A stretch of DNA of 64,000 nucleotides from the NCBI GenBank assembly GCA_965194375.1, contig CBDAEL010000003.1. One strand, written 5' to 3'. This DNA comes from Tabrizicola_A aquatica (GTDB taxonomy: Bacteria > Pseudomonadota > Alphaproteobacteria > Rhodobacterales > Rhodobacteraceae). Positions 25,995 through 35,015 of the stretch are shown here, piece by piece. The notes beneath the pieces were generated by a model, which ran no database searches, was not told where the DNA came from, and saw nothing but the letters and a program-made list of their open reading frames with translations. The position numbers and the translations under genes were made by a program. Position 1 is the first letter of the stretch. Each line of letters begins with the position of its first letter.

Positions 25995-27269
25995 ATGAGC
26001 ACGATCATCGACATCCACGCCCGCGAGATCCTCGACAGCCGGGGCAACCCGACGGTTGAGGTCGACGTCTATCTTGAAAGCGGTGCCATGGGCCGCGCCG
26101 CGGTGCCATCGGGCGCCTCCACCGGCGCGCATGAGGCCAATGAAAAGCGCGACGGCGACAAGTCGCGTTTTATGGGCAAGGGCGTGCTCGAAGCAGTCGC
26201 GGCGGTGAACGGCGAGATTGCCGAGGAACTCGTCGGCTATGACGCCACCGAACAGGTCGGCATTGACCGCACCATGATTGAAATGGACGGCACGCCGAAC
26301 AAATCGCGCCTTGGGGCCAATGCCATTCTCGGCGTGTCCTTGGCCGTGGCCAAGGCGGCCGCCGAATTCACCGGCCAGCCTTTGTTCCGCTATGTCGGCG
26401 GCACCTCGGCCCGCGTTTTGCCGGTGCCGATGATGAACATCATCAACGGCGGCGAACACGCTGACAACCCGATCGACATTCAGGAATTCATGATCATGCC
26501 GGTCGGCGCGGACAACATCCGCGACGCCATCCGCATGGGCGCCGAAGTGTTCCACACGCTGAAGAAAGAGCTGCAGAAGGCAGGTCACAACACCGGGATT
26601 GGTGACGAAGGCGGCTTTGCACCGAACTTGAAGTCTGCCCGTGAAGCGCTTGATTTCATTTTGCAATCCATTGAGAAGGCAGGCTACAAGGCCGGGCAGG
26701 ATATGTTCCTTGCCCTCGACTGCGCCGCGACCGAATACTTCAAGGGCGGCAAGTATGAGATGAAGGGCGAAGGCAAATCGCTGACCATCGCGCAGAACGT
26801 CGATTTCCTGGCCGGTCTGGCCAAGGATTACCCGATCATCAGCATTGAAGACGGCTGTTCGGAAGATGACTGGGAGGGCTGGAAGCTCTTGACCGACACG
26901 CTGGGCGACAAGGTGCAATTGGTGGGCGACGATCTCTTCGTCACCAATCCGCGCCGTCTGGCCGAGGGGATTTCCAAGGGCGTTGCGAACTCCATGCTGG
27001 TCAAGGTCAACCAGATCGGCACCCTGACCGAAACGCTGCAGGCCGTCGATATGGCCCACCGCGCGCGCTATACCAATGTGATGAGCCACCGCTCGGGCGA
27101 AACCGAGGATGCCACGATCGCCGATCTCGCGGTCGCCACCAACTGCGGACAGATCAAGACCGGCTCGCTGTCGCGCTCGGACCGGTTGGCCAAGTATAAC
27201 CAACTGATCCGGATCGAGGAAATTTTGGGCGAGACGGCAGAATATGCCGGGCGTTCGATCCTGAAGTAA
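25995..27269 (+). CDS. eno: Enolase
   Basis: A 424-residue enolase interconverting 2-phosphoglycerate and phosphoenolpyruvate. Signatures are the N-terminal DIHAREILDSRGNPTVEVDV, GASTGAHEANEKRDGD, the Mg-binding SIEDGCSEDDWEGW region and the C-terminal SHRSGETEDATIADLAV motif. Length is as expected. A GGAGCG sequence precedes the ATG. It has its own upstream region after the transporter and a terminator straight after its stop, so it is probably monocistronic. No CceR-like palindrome is seen ahead of it. Confidence 0.97.
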   Translation: MSTIIDIHAREILDSRGNPTVEVDVYLESGAMGRAAVPSGASTGAHEANEKRDGDKSRFMGKGVLEAVAAVNGEIAEELVGYDATEQVGIDRTMIEMDGTPNKSRLGANAILGVSLAVAKAAAEFTGQPLFRYVGGTSARVLPVPMMNIINGGEHADNPIDIQEFMIMPVGADNIRDAIRMGAEVFHTLKKELQKAGHNTGIGDEGGFAPNLKSAREALDFILQSIEKAGYKAGQDMFLALDCAATEYFKGGKYEMKGEGKSLTIAQNVDFLAGLAKDYPIISIEDGCSEDDWEGWKLLTDTLGDKVQLVGDDLFVTNPRRLAEGISKGVANSMLVKVNQIGTLTETLQAVDMAHRARYTNVMSHRSGETEDATIADLAVATNCGQIKTGSLSRSDRLAKYNQLIRIEEILGETAEYAGRSILK

Positions 27270-27287
27270 GAGATCATCATCGAAAAC

Positions 27288-27317
27288 AAAGGCGCGGCGG
27301 GCAACTGCCGCGCCTTT
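27288..27317 (+). terminator. Rho-independent terminator after eno
   Basis: An AAAGGCGCGGC / GCCGCGCCTTT perfect 11-bp stem with an 8-base loop, followed by GTCATG. The descending T residues are inside the stem. It lies 18 bases after the eno stop and abuts the 3' end of the convergent FAD oxidoreductase gene, so it may serve both. Confidence 0.75.
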
Positions 27318-27318
27318 G

Positions 27319-28386
27319 TCATGTGCTGTGCAAGAGGCGAACGGGTTGGAATGGGCGCAGAACCGGCAAGACCCCTCGCCCCGCCATCTCGCCCGCCAAT
27401 CCTTCCGCCGCAATCGCGGCCAACGTCACGCCGGAATGCATGACCGACAGCCAAAGCCCCGCCACCCCCGGCACTGCCCCCACGACTGGCAGCCCGTCGC
27501 CCGGCACCGGGCGTTCGGCCTGCACCACGCGCTCAGCCCGCAATCCCGACAGGCCCAAAAGCCCTCCGATCCGCGCCATGGCCGCCTCCGCCTGCCCCAA
27601 GGGATCTGCGAGATTCCCACCTTCATCTGATTGGTGAAAGGCCGCCGCCGGGGCCAACAGCCGCCCCGCATCGTCTTGGCGGATTTCTTGTTCTGGCGCG
27701 GCCAGAATATGGGCCAGACGCAAGGCCACAGGGGCGGTGCGCAGCATCAGCCCCGGGCGGTGCAGCATGGGCAAGTTCAGCCCCAAGGGGGCCAGCAGCG
27801 CAGGCGCGCCAAGGCCCGCCGCGATCACCACCTGATTGGCCATGATCGGGCCAAGGAGCGTGTCCACCCCTGAGGCCCGACCGTTTGCCACCAGAATCCG
27901 CGCCGAAACCCCCGCCAGCACCCGAGCACCTGACGCGGCCAACAATGCGCGCGTCAGCGCGGCGGGGTCCACCCAGCCCTCGCTTGGGAAAAACAGCGCC
28001 TCCTCCGGTGGAGTTTTCAGCGCGGGTTCGCGCGCCAAAACGCCCGCCCGCGTCAACCGCTCCACCGGATAACCCGCCGCCTGGAGCCGGTCCGCCGTGG
28101 CGGCAAAGGCCTCCCCCGCCTCTTCCCACCACAGGCACCCGCTGGCCCGGTGATGGCCGGGCACGGCCCGCGCCAACCGCTCATGCGCCGCCATTCCAGC
28201 CACGCGCAGGGCAAAATGGGCTTCTGACAACGCAAAACTGGCGTTGATCCAGCCAAAACTGCGACCAGAGGCGGCTTGGGCGGGCAACCCCGCCTCCACC
28301 ACCGTCACAGCGCGGCCCGAGCGCGCCAGTTGAAAGGCCAGCGTCGCCCCGATCAACCCGGCCCCGATGATGACGATCTTTTCCAT
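27319..28386 (-). CDS. FAD-dependent oxidoreductase (DadA/glycine oxidase-like)
   Basis: A 355-residue DAO-family flavoprotein. The N-terminal Rossmann motif IVIIGAGLIGATLAFQLARSG (residues 4-24) is followed by a basic-aromatic active-site region; a C-terminal RPVPGDGLPVVGAVPG...WLSVMHSGVTLA segment completes the FAD fold. Members oxidise D-amino acids, glycine, sarcosine or similar amines. The exact substrate cannot be inferred. The start at MEKIVIIG is chosen on domain position; MQKPMEKI, four residues longer, is equally possible since neither has a clear ribosome site. It is divergent from the pseudouridine synthase gene. Confidence 0.83.
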   Translation of the reverse strand: MEKIVIIGAGLIGATLAFQLARSGRAVTVVEAGLPAQAASGRSFGWINASFALSEAHFALRVAGMAAHERLARAVPGHHRASGCLWWEEAGEAFAATADRLQAAGYPVERLTRAGVLAREPALKTPPEEALFFPSEGWVDPAALTRALLAASGARVLAGVSARILVANGRASGVDTLLGPIMANQVVIAAGLGAPALLAPLGLNLPMLHRPGLMLRTAPVALRLAHILAAPEQEIRQDDAGRLLAPAAAFHQSDEGGNLADPLGQAEAAMARIGGLLGLSGLRAERVVQAERPVPGDGLPVVGAVPGVAGLWLSVMHSGVTLAAIAAEGLAGEMAGRGVLPVLRPFQPVRLLHST

Positions 28387-28453
28387 TGGCTTTTGCATCA
28401 CAAAAGGCTGGCATGCCGTGGCGCAAGCTTCAAGGCCCGTGCTATCAGGGGTC

Positions 28454-28984
28454 ATGCTGATCCTTCTGAACAAACCCTATGACATGCTGTGCCAGTTCAC
28501 TGATGGTGAGGGTCGCGCGACCTTGGCCGATGTGGTGCCGGTCAAGGGGGTCTATCCCGCCGGGCGGCTCGACCGTGACAGCGAGGGGCTTGTGATCCTG
28601 ACCGACGATGGCCGCTTGCAGGCGCGCATTGCAGACCCCCGGCACAAGATGGAAAAGACCTACTACGCCCAAGTCGAAGGCGTGGTGAGCGAGAACGCGA
28701 TCGAAGCCCTGTCCAAGGGCGTCACGCTGAAAGACGGCCCCACTCTGCCCGCCCGCGCCCACGCCGTGGCGCCGCCTGACTGGCTCTGGCCCCGCACCCC
28801 GCCGATCCGCGAGCGCAAGACCGTGCCCGATGGCTGGATCGAACTCACCCTCCGCGAAGGCCGCAACCGCCAGGTGCGGCGCATGTGCGCCGCCGTGGGC
28901 CTGCCCTGCCTGCGGCTGATCCGCTGGCGGGTGGGCGATTGGACCTTGCAGGGGCTTACCCCCGGAGACTGGAGAGAGGCATGA
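28454..28984 (+). CDS. RsuA/RluE-family rRNA pseudouridine synthase
   Basis: A 176-residue pseudouridine synthase of the RsuA/RluB/E/F family without an S4 domain. The catalytic Asp40 is in the family signature GRLDRDSEGLVILT, and the C-terminal RNRQVRRMCAAVGLPCLRLIRWRVG motif is present. The short, S4-less architecture fits RluE, which modifies U2457 of 23S rRNA in E. coli; the target here is inferred. The start MLILLNKPYDML matches the usual family N-terminus. Its stop overlaps the ATG of the cupin gene. Confidence 0.88.
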   Translation: MLILLNKPYDMLCQFTDGEGRATLADVVPVKGVYPAGRLDRDSEGLVILTDDGRLQARIADPRHKMEKTYYAQVEGVVSENAIEALSKGVTLKDGPTLPARAHAVAPPDWLWPRTPPIRERKTVPDGWIELTLREGRNRQVRRMCAAVGLPCLRLIRWRVGDWTLQGLTPGDWREA

Positions 28985-29412
28985 CCGAAGCCGACCAGAT
29001 CATTGCAAAGCTGGGCCTGCACCCCCACCCCGAAGGCGGCTGGTATCGCCAAACCTGGGTCGGCCCCGATTTGCACATCGGTACAGGCACCCGCGCCAGT
29101 GGCACGGCGATCCTTTTCTTGCTCAAGGCGGGCGAGCGCAGCCATTGGCACCGCGTGGATGCTGATGAAATCTGGATTTGGAACGCAGGTGCGCCCTTGC
29201 TGCTGTCACTGGGCGAGACGGTGGCGCGCGACATCCGCATGGGGCCCGATGTTCTGGGCGACGATCAGGCGCAGGCCGTGGTCCCCGTCGGGCATTGGCA
29301 AGCCGCGCGCAGCCTTGGCGCGTGGAGCCTTGTGACATGCACCGTCAGCCCGGGGTTCCGGTTTGAAGGCTTTGAGCTCGCCGATCCCGGCTTTGACCTG
29401 CCACGGGGATAG
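28981..29412 (+). CDS. Cupin-5 / DUF985 family protein
   Basis: A 143-residue cupin of the DUF985 type with the family start IIAKLGLHPHPEGGWYRQTW. A double-stranded beta-helix follows, containing SHWHRVDADEIW (His pair of the metal site) and the closing TVSPGFRFEGFELAD motif. A metal-dependent enzyme or sugar/nucleotide-binding role is likely but not established. It overlaps the preceding gene by ATGA, so the two are co-translated, and the desaturase gene follows after 7 bases. Confidence 0.82.
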   Translation: MTEADQIIAKLGLHPHPEGGWYRQTWVGPDLHIGTGTRASGTAILFLLKAGERSHWHRVDADEIWIWNAGAPLLLSLGETVARDIRMGPDVLGDDQAQAVVPVGHWQAARSLGAWSLVTCTVSPGFRFEGFELADPGFDLPRG

Positions 29413-29419
29413 GCCGCGC

Positions 29420-30319
29420 ATGGACCACAAACAGTTTGTCGCCGCCCTGCCGCCCGAGGACAAAGCCCGCCTCACCGCGCTGTCGAACCGTGCGGGGCTG
29501 TGGCATCTGGCCGGGCATCTGGGGCTGATTGCCGCCCTCGGCGCGGCCATTGCGCTGGGGCTGCCGAGCTGGTGGGCGCTGTTGCCGTTGCAAGGCGTTG
29601 CGCTGATCTTCCTCTTTACGCTGGAACATGAATGCACCCACCGTACCCCCTTTGCCACGCCCGCTCTAAACGACTGGGTCGGCCGGGCCTGCGGGGTTGT
29701 GCTGCTTTTGCCCTTCGAGTGGTTTCGCTACTTCCACCTTGCCCATCACCGCTGGACCAATATCCCCGGCCGCGACCCCGAGCTGGAGGGTGCCAAGCCC
29801 GAAACCCGCGCCCAGTGGCTGTGGCACGTCTCGGGCCTGCCCTATTGGCTGGGCATGGCGCGGATCACCTTGGCGCTGGCCTTTGGGCGCGGTGTGGCGG
29901 CGTATCTGCCAAGCCCCGCCCTGCCGCGCATCCGGGCCGAGGCGCGCTGGATGCTGGTGGGCTATGCAACCCTTGCCATCACGTTCGTTTGGACGCCGAT
30001 CCTGCTCTGGGTTTGGCTCGTGCCCGTGCTTCTGGGACAGCCCTTCCTCAGGCTTTACCTTTTGGCCGAACATGGCGATTGCCCGCAGGTGGCCAATATG
30101 TTCGAGAACACCCGCACCACATTCACCACGCGGGCCGTGCGCTTTCTGGCGTGGAACATGCCCTTTCACGTCGAACACCACGTCTACCCCAACGTGCCAT
30201 TTCACCGCCTGCCCGCCTTGCATGACCTGATGCAGGACCAGTTGCAGGTGACGTCGCAAGGCTATGCCGCCTTCACCCGCGATTATCTGGCCCGCCGCCA
30301 TACCTCGGCACGGCGCTGA
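29420..30319 (+). CDS. Membrane fatty acid desaturase-type protein
   Basis: A 299-residue integral-membrane di-iron protein of the fatty acid desaturase family. The histidine boxes are HECTH (70-74), HLAHH (106-110) and HVEHH (250-254), separated by membrane helices. It resembles the short desaturase/hydroxylase group (beta-carotene or fatty-acid acting); the substrate is not clear. The start at MDHKQFVAALPP follows the cupin stop by 7 bases. It is likely the last gene of the small plus-strand unit. Confidence 0.85.
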   Translation: MDHKQFVAALPPEDKARLTALSNRAGLWHLAGHLGLIAALGAAIALGLPSWWALLPLQGVALIFLFTLEHECTHRTPFATPALNDWVGRACGVVLLLPFEWFRYFHLAHHRWTNIPGRDPELEGAKPETRAQWLWHVSGLPYWLGMARITLALAFGRGVAAYLPSPALPRIRAEARWMLVGYATLAITFVWTPILLWVWLVPVLLGQPFLRLYLLAEHGDCPQVANMFENTRTTFTTRAVRFLAWNMPFHVEHHVYPNVPFHRLPALHDLMQDQLQVTSQGYAAFTRDYLARRHTSARR

Positions 30320-30416
30320 AACCAGCGGACGGCAGGCAAAAACCATAAGTCCTGCTTATTGCACCTCTCACAAGATAGCATTGGCGGCCCCGCGCGCCCT
30401 AGGTTAGTCAGGCCGC

Positions 30417-31319
30417 ATGACCATCGCACCCCGCCCCAATATCGACACCCCGCGCGGCTTTGCCTTTGCGCTGACCGCTTATCTCTTGTGGGGGTTCCTG
30501 CCGCTGTACATGAAGGCGCTGTCGCATATCCCGACGCTGGAAGTGCTGGCGCATCGGGTGATTTGGTCGGTGCCGATTGCCTTGGTGATCCTCGCCTTCC
30601 TCGGGCGCACAGCCGAGCTGAAGACCGCCCTACGCACCCCGCGCATGTTGGCGATGGGGGCGGTCACAGCGGGGCTGATCTCGATCAACTGGGGGATCTA
30701 TGTCTGGTCGATCCAGACCGGCCATGCGCTTGAGGCGGCCTTGGGCTATTACATCAATCCGCTGTTTTCGGTGTTCCTGGGCGCGGTGCTGATCAAGGAA
30801 CGCCTAAACCTTGCGCAAAAGCTGGCCATCGCGCTGGCCGCCTTGGCGGTGGCCTACCTGACATGGCAGGTCGGCCGCGTGCCACTGGTGGCGCTGAGCC
30901 TGACTGTGACATGGGGGTTCTACGCTTATTTCAAAAAGATGCTGCCGATTGGGCCCAATCAGGGTTTCGCGCTGGAAGTGATCCTACTTTTGCCCTTTGC
31001 CTTGGGCTATGCGATCTGGCTTTCGGCACGCGGTGAGGCGGTGTTTTTGGCCTCGGACCCCGCGGACAGCCTTCTCTTGTTGGGCTGCGGCGTCGTCACG
31101 GCGGTGCCTTTGATGATCTACGCCAACGGGGCGAAGCTTTTGAAGCTTTCGACCATCGGCATCCTGCAATACATCGCGCCGACGATGATCTTCCTGACAG
31201 CGGTGTTCTGGTTTGGCGAGCCCTTTGATTCAGCGCGGCTGGTGGCCTTTGTGCTGATCTGGACGGCGCTGGTGATCTACACGAGCGCCCTCTTCCGACA
31301 ATCGCGCAACAAGGGCTAG
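30417..31319 (+). CDS. rarD: RarD-type EamA transporter
   Basis: A 300-residue, ten-helix membrane protein of the RarD branch of the DMT superfamily (GFAFALTAYLLWGFLPLYMKAL at the N-terminus, SINWGIYVWSIQTGHALEAALGYYINPL, YIAPTMIFLTAVFWFGEP). Named for chloramphenicol-resistance permease in Pseudomonas, its natural substrate is unknown. Length is standard. The short space after the desaturase (97 bases) may hold its promoter. The 208 bases downstream before the next gene show no clear feature. Confidence 0.86.
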   Translation: MTIAPRPNIDTPRGFAFALTAYLLWGFLPLYMKALSHIPTLEVLAHRVIWSVPIALVILAFLGRTAELKTALRTPRMLAMGAVTAGLISINWGIYVWSIQTGHALEAALGYYINPLFSVFLGAVLIKERLNLAQKLAIALAALAVAYLTWQVGRVPLVALSLTVTWGFYAYFKKMLPIGPNQGFALEVILLLPFALGYAIWLSARGEAVFLASDPADSLLLLGCGVVTAVPLMIYANGAKLLKLSTIGILQYIAPTMIFLTAVFWFGEPFDSARLVAFVLIWTALVIYTSALFRQSRNKG

Positions 31320-31527
31320 GGTGCAATGGGCCTGAGTTCTTGCAAAGGAATCACACTCTTGCACAAACTGCAGGCCGTCCGCCGCCACAGCCCGGTTTTG
31401 CTTGACCGCGCCCCGCGCCAGATTCAAACATACGCCATTATTTGATCCATTTTTCGAAGAATACGCCGAAATCCGGACCAAAGACATGAAAAGCGCCACT
31501 CAAAGAGCGCGATTGTTGAGGTGACAT

Positions 31528-32988
31528 ATGGCGACGGTCGGGTATTACGACATGTCCTTGGGCCAAGGCGGCTCGTATCAGGTCAATGAATTGACCGGCA
31601 ACGGCCATACGGCCGTGAACATCACCGTGCCCAATGCCGCGCAACTGGCCGGGATTGACACGCTTTACGTCACCAACCCCTCGAACACGAATTTCGGGGC
31701 AGAGTATCTGGCCAATCAGGCGGCGATTGCGACAGCGGTTCAAAACGGCATGAACCTTGTGATCTTTGACCGCAATGTGACCAATGCCCAAACCATCCTG
31801 CCGGGCGGCAGCGCGATTTCGGTGGTGCGCAATGTCACCTCTGGGGCGACGGATGTGAACATCGCCGCAGGCGCGCCCGCAGCCTTTACCGCCGGGATCA
31901 CTAACGCCACCTTCGATGGCGGCAACCTGTCGTCGCATCGCTATGTGACGCTTGCCTCTTTGCCGCCGGGCGCGGTGCCGTTGCTGACGCGGGCCAATCC
32001 CAACCAAGTGGTGGCCTTCACCTATCCCTACGGGTCGGGGACGGTGTTTTATTCGACCATCCCGCTGGATTTTTACTCCAACAGCACAAACGCCGCCATC
32101 ACCCCGGCCGAGATCTTAACGCTGTTTGGCAATGTGGTGGATGTCTTGTGCTTTGCCGCAGGTACGCGGATCATGACGGTGCTGGGCGCGAAACCGGTTG
32201 AGGATCTGCGGCCCGGCGATTTGGTGCGCGTGCTGGACGGCTCGCACCAACCCCTGCGCTGGGTCGGGCAGCGGCGGCTTGGCAAGGATGATCTTCGGCG
32301 CAACCCAATGCTTCATCCGGTCAAAGTTGCCGCCGGAGCCTTGGGGCTGGGCCTGCCGCAGCGCGAGATTCGGGTGTCACGCCAACACCGGATGCTGATC
32401 GCCTCGGCCCCCCTGCGCGCGCTGACGGGCCACAGCGCAGCTTTGGTTGCGGCGTGCAAACTGGTTGGCCTGCCGGGTATTGTCTTGGACGACAGCGTCG
32501 CGGAGGTGACCTACATCCACCTGCTCTTTGATCGTCATCAAGTGATCTGGGCCGAGGGGGCGCCGTCGGAATCGCTTTTGCTGGGTCCGGAGGCAGACAA
32601 GATGCTCACCCGCGCACAAGTTCAAGACATCGCGGTACGCCTGCCGTCTTTGGCTGAGGCCAGCACACCTGCCCTGCCCGTTCTGACGGGCCGCATCCGC
32701 AAAAGCCTGATCCAGCGGCACCAAAGGTCGGGACGCGCCTTGATCGAAACCCTGCCAGCCCCTCGCCCGGCAAGCCCGCTCAGCACCTTGGGCGCCTCAG
32801 CCCAAGGAATAGCCCGCGCCGCGCACCGTACGCAGCGGATCCTCGCCGCCAGTCGCCATCAGCGCTTTGCGCAGCCGGCCCACATGCACGTCTACCGTGC
32901 GGCTGTCGACGTAAACATCCCGGCCCCACACGCGATCCAACAGTTGCTCGCGGCTGAACACCCGGCCCGGACGTTCCATCAGGCATGA
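31528..32988 (+). CDS. Hint-domain secreted-type protein with 3' extension over phoB
   Basis: The N-terminal ~200 residues match a Rhodobacterales family beginning MATVGYYDMSLGQ (DTLYVTNPSN, YSTIPLDFYSNS). They are followed by a Hint (hedgehog/intein) domain from Cys208 in VLCFAAGTRIMT, through LRPGDLVRV and SRQHRMLIA, to EVTYIHLLFDRHQVIWAEG. The Cys208 thioester residue suggests autoprocessing or a type I secretion-associated role. Relatives usually end soon after this domain. Here the frame continues and residues 424-486 are read antisense to the last 192 bases of phoB, so the original stop was probably lost. A GAGGTGACAT ribosome site supports the start. Confidence 0.75.
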   Translation: MATVGYYDMSLGQGGSYQVNELTGNGHTAVNITVPNAAQLAGIDTLYVTNPSNTNFGAEYLANQAAIATAVQNGMNLVIFDRNVTNAQTILPGGSAISVVRNVTSGATDVNIAAGAPAAFTAGITNATFDGGNLSSHRYVTLASLPPGAVPLLTRANPNQVVAFTYPYGSGTVFYSTIPLDFYSNSTNAAITPAEILTLFGNVVDVLCFAAGTRIMTVLGAKPVEDLRPGDLVRVLDGSHQPLRWVGQRRLGKDDLRRNPMLHPVKVAAGALGLGLPQREIRVSRQHRMLIASAPLRALTGHSAALVAACKLVGLPGIVLDDSVAEVTYIHLLFDRHQVIWAEGAPSESLLLGPEADKMLTRAQVQDIAVRLPSLAEASTPALPVLTGRIRKSLIQRHQRSGRALIETLPAPRPASPLSTLGASAQGIARAAHRTQRILAASRHQRFAQPAHMHVYRAAVDVNIPAPHAIQQLLAAEHPARTFHQA

Positions 32989-33486
32989 CAACAGGCGAAA
33001 CTCGGTCGGGCCAAGCTTTAGCCCTGCCCCCGCCCGGGTCACGCGGTGGGTTTCCGGATCAAGCCGGATATCCTGCCATTCCAGCACTTCGCCAGCCTGC
33101 GCCGGGCGCACGCGGCGCAGATGCGCGCGCAGGCGCGCCATCAATTCGGCCACGGAATAGGGCTTGATGATGTAATCATCCGCGCCCGTCTCAAGGCCGC
33201 GCACCTTGTCGACCTCTTCCGAACGCGCCGAGAGCATCAGAACCGGGATCCCCCGCGTCTCGGGCCGCGCCCGGATGCGGCGGCACACCTCAATTCCCGA
33301 GACATGCGGCATCATCCAGTCCAGAAGGATCAGGTCCGGCAAGCCCTCGGCCAACCGCTCCATCGCCTCTTCACCGTCTGCCGCGCAGACCACGGCAAAG
33401 CCGTCGGCCTCAAGGTTATAGCGCAGGATCTCGCGCTGCGCCGGTTCGTCCTCGACCAAAAGGACAACTGGCTTTGGGGCGGCCAT
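32797..33486 (-). CDS. phoB: Phosphate regulon response regulator PhoB
   Basis: A 229-residue OmpR-type response regulator. The receiver has acidic Asp12/Asp14 (VEDEP), phospho-Asp56 (LILLDWMMP) and Lys106. The C-terminal winged helix has FRLLSCLMERPGRVFSREQLLDRVWG and VDVHVGRLRKAL. It binds PHO boxes under phosphate limitation, such as those at 39010-39044. It is the last gene of phoR/pst-phoU-phoB; its ATG shares a base with the phoU stop (TGATG). Its 3' end overlaps the convergent Hint gene by 192 bases. Confidence 0.96.
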   Translation of the reverse strand: MAAPKPVVLLVEDEPAQREILRYNLEADGFAVVCAADGEEAMERLAEGLPDLILLDWMMPHVSGIEVCRRIRARPETRGIPVLMLSARSEEVDKVRGLETGADDYIIKPYSVAELMARLRAHLRRVRPAQAGEVLEWQDIRLDPETHRVTRAGAGLKLGPTEFRLLSCLMERPGRVFSREQLLDRVWGRDVYVDSRTVDVHVGRLRKALMATGGEDPLRTVRGAGYSLG

Positions 33487-34196
33487 CAGACCTGGCCCCC
33501 CAGCCCCGCAACCGCATCCACCTTGGGCCGCGCATCGGCGGGCAGGCTGCCGGTCGTCATGTAAATCACCTGTTCGGCGATGGTTGTGGCATGGTCCCCC
33601 ACCCGTTCGACGTTCTTCGCGATGAAATGCAGCTGCATCGCCGGCGTGATGGTGCGGCTGTCCTCGAGCATATGGGTCAAAAGCTCGCGAAAGAGCGCGT
33701 TGTACATCTGGTCAATCTCATGGTCGCGCAGCCGCACTTCGGCTGCCAGCCCGCCATCGCGCGCGATGAAGGCATCGAGCGAATCCTTCAGCAACAGCCC
33801 CACCGCCTTGGCCATCCGCTTGAGCGAGCCTGTGGCCCCCGGCAAAGGCTGCAACCCCGCCAGCACCTTTGAGCGTTTGGCCAAGTTCTTGGCATAATCG
33901 CCGCAGCGTTCAAGGTTCGAAGCGATCTTCATCACCGACAGCACCATCCGCAGATCGGTACCCATCGGTGCACGAAGCGCAATCAGCCGGGCACATTCAG
34001 CATTGACCTGCTCTTCCAGCGCGTCAATCGCGGCATCGCCCGCGCGCACCTGATCGGCCAAAACCTCGTCCAGCGTGTCCACCGCGCGCGCGGCGTCGGC
34101 CAGCGCGGTTTCCACCAGCCCGCCCATCTTCATGATCATGGCCTGAACCGCCTCAAGATCACGGTCAAAGGCCCGCAGGATATGTTCGTTGCTCAT
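33486..34196 (-). CDS. phoU: Phosphate-specific transport regulator PhoU
   Basis: A 236-residue PhoU with two helical repeats (each with the metal-binding D/ExxxD region, for example CARLIALRAPMGTDLRMVLSVMKIASNLERCGDYAKN). It links the Pst transporter's state to PhoR, restraining signalling when phosphate is plentiful. The start at MSNEHILRAFDRDLEAVQ fits the family; the longer upstream frame is antisense-like and overlaps pstB. It sits between pstB and phoB, its usual place. Confidence 0.95.
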   Translation of the reverse strand: MSNEHILRAFDRDLEAVQAMIMKMGGLVETALADAARAVDTLDEVLADQVRAGDAAIDALEEQVNAECARLIALRAPMGTDLRMVLSVMKIASNLERCGDYAKNLAKRSKVLAGLQPLPGATGSLKRMAKAVGLLLKDSLDAFIARDGGLAAEVRLRDHEIDQMYNALFRELLTHMLEDSRTITPAMQLHFIAKNVERVGDHATTIAEQVIYMTTGSLPADARPKVDAVAGLGGQV

Positions 34197-34206
34197 GGCG
34201 GTCCCC

Positions 34207-35001
34207 TTAGCCGATCCGGCCGGTGATATAGGATTCGGTGCGCGGATCCTTCGGGTTGGTGAAAATCTGGCCCGTCTCGCCAAACTCCACCAGATTGCCC
34301 ATATGGAAGAACGCGGTGCGCTGGCTGACACGGGCAGCCTGCTGCATGGAATGGGTCACGATCACCACAGAAAACTGGTGGCGCAACTCGTCGATCAACT
34401 CTTCGACCTGCGCGGTGGCGATGGGGTCGAGTGCCGAACAGGGTTCGTCCATCAGCAAGACCTCGGGGCTGGTGGCGATGGCGCGGGCGATGCACAGGCG
34501 CTGCTGCTGGCCGCCCGACAACCCAGTGCCGGGTGCTTGAAGGCGGTCCTTCACCTCGTTCCAGAGCGCGGCTTTGCGCAGGCAATCTTCGACGATCTGA
34601 TCCAGTTCGGCCTTGCCTGCGGCAAGTCCGTGGATACGCGGGCCATAGGCCACGTTGTCATAGATCGACTTCGGAAAGGGGTTGGGCTTTTGAAACACCA
34701 TGCCCACCTTGGCGCGCAGCTGCACCGGGTCCACCCGGCGGTCATAGATGTCTTCGCCTTCCAACAGGATCGACCCTTCGACCCGGCAGATCGAGATGGT
34801 GTCGTTCATCCGGTTCAGGCAACGCAGGAAGGTCGACTTCCCGCAGCCCGATGGGCCGATAAAGGCCGTCACCGACTTGTCGGCGATATCAACATCCACA
34901 TCCTTGATGGCGTGTGTTGCCCCGTAATAGACCTGCACCTTGCGGGCCTCGATCTTGTTGACTGTGCTGTCCACACGGCTCTCCATTCGCATATCTTTCA
35001 T
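34207..35001 (-). CDS. pstB: Phosphate ABC transporter ATP-binding protein PstB
   Basis: A 264-residue ABC ATPase of the PstB family. Walker A is GPSGCGKST, the signature motif is LSGGQQQRL, and Walker B is VLLMDEPCSALDPIAT. It powers PstCA. Its ATG follows the pstA stop by 14 bases, and phoU begins after about 10 bases. The N-terminal ~15 residues before KIEARKVQVYYG are a variable leader, so the start could be a few codons later (MESRVDS). Confidence 0.96.
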   Translation of the reverse strand: MKDMRMESRVDSTVNKIEARKVQVYYGATHAIKDVDVDIADKSVTAFIGPSGCGKSTFLRCLNRMNDTISICRVEGSILLEGEDIYDRRVDPVQLRAKVGMVFQKPNPFPKSIYDNVAYGPRIHGLAAGKAELDQIVEDCLRKAALWNEVKDRLQAPGTGLSGGQQQRLCIARAIATSPEVLLMDEPCSALDPIATAQVEELIDELRHQFSVVIVTHSMQQAARVSQRTAFFHMGNLVEFGETGQIFTNPKDPRTESYITGRIG

Positions 35002-35015
35002 GGGGGCTTCCCGGG

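Noticed and set aside
25866..27413. 515-codon minus-strand open frame over eno
   Set aside because: Mirror frame of enolase, arising from codon bias; no recognisable protein features.
32155..32570. Intein inside a host protein
   Set aside because: The Hint domain ends the conserved part with no C-terminal extein or Asn-plus-Cys/Ser junction; it matches Hint-domain secreted proteins instead.
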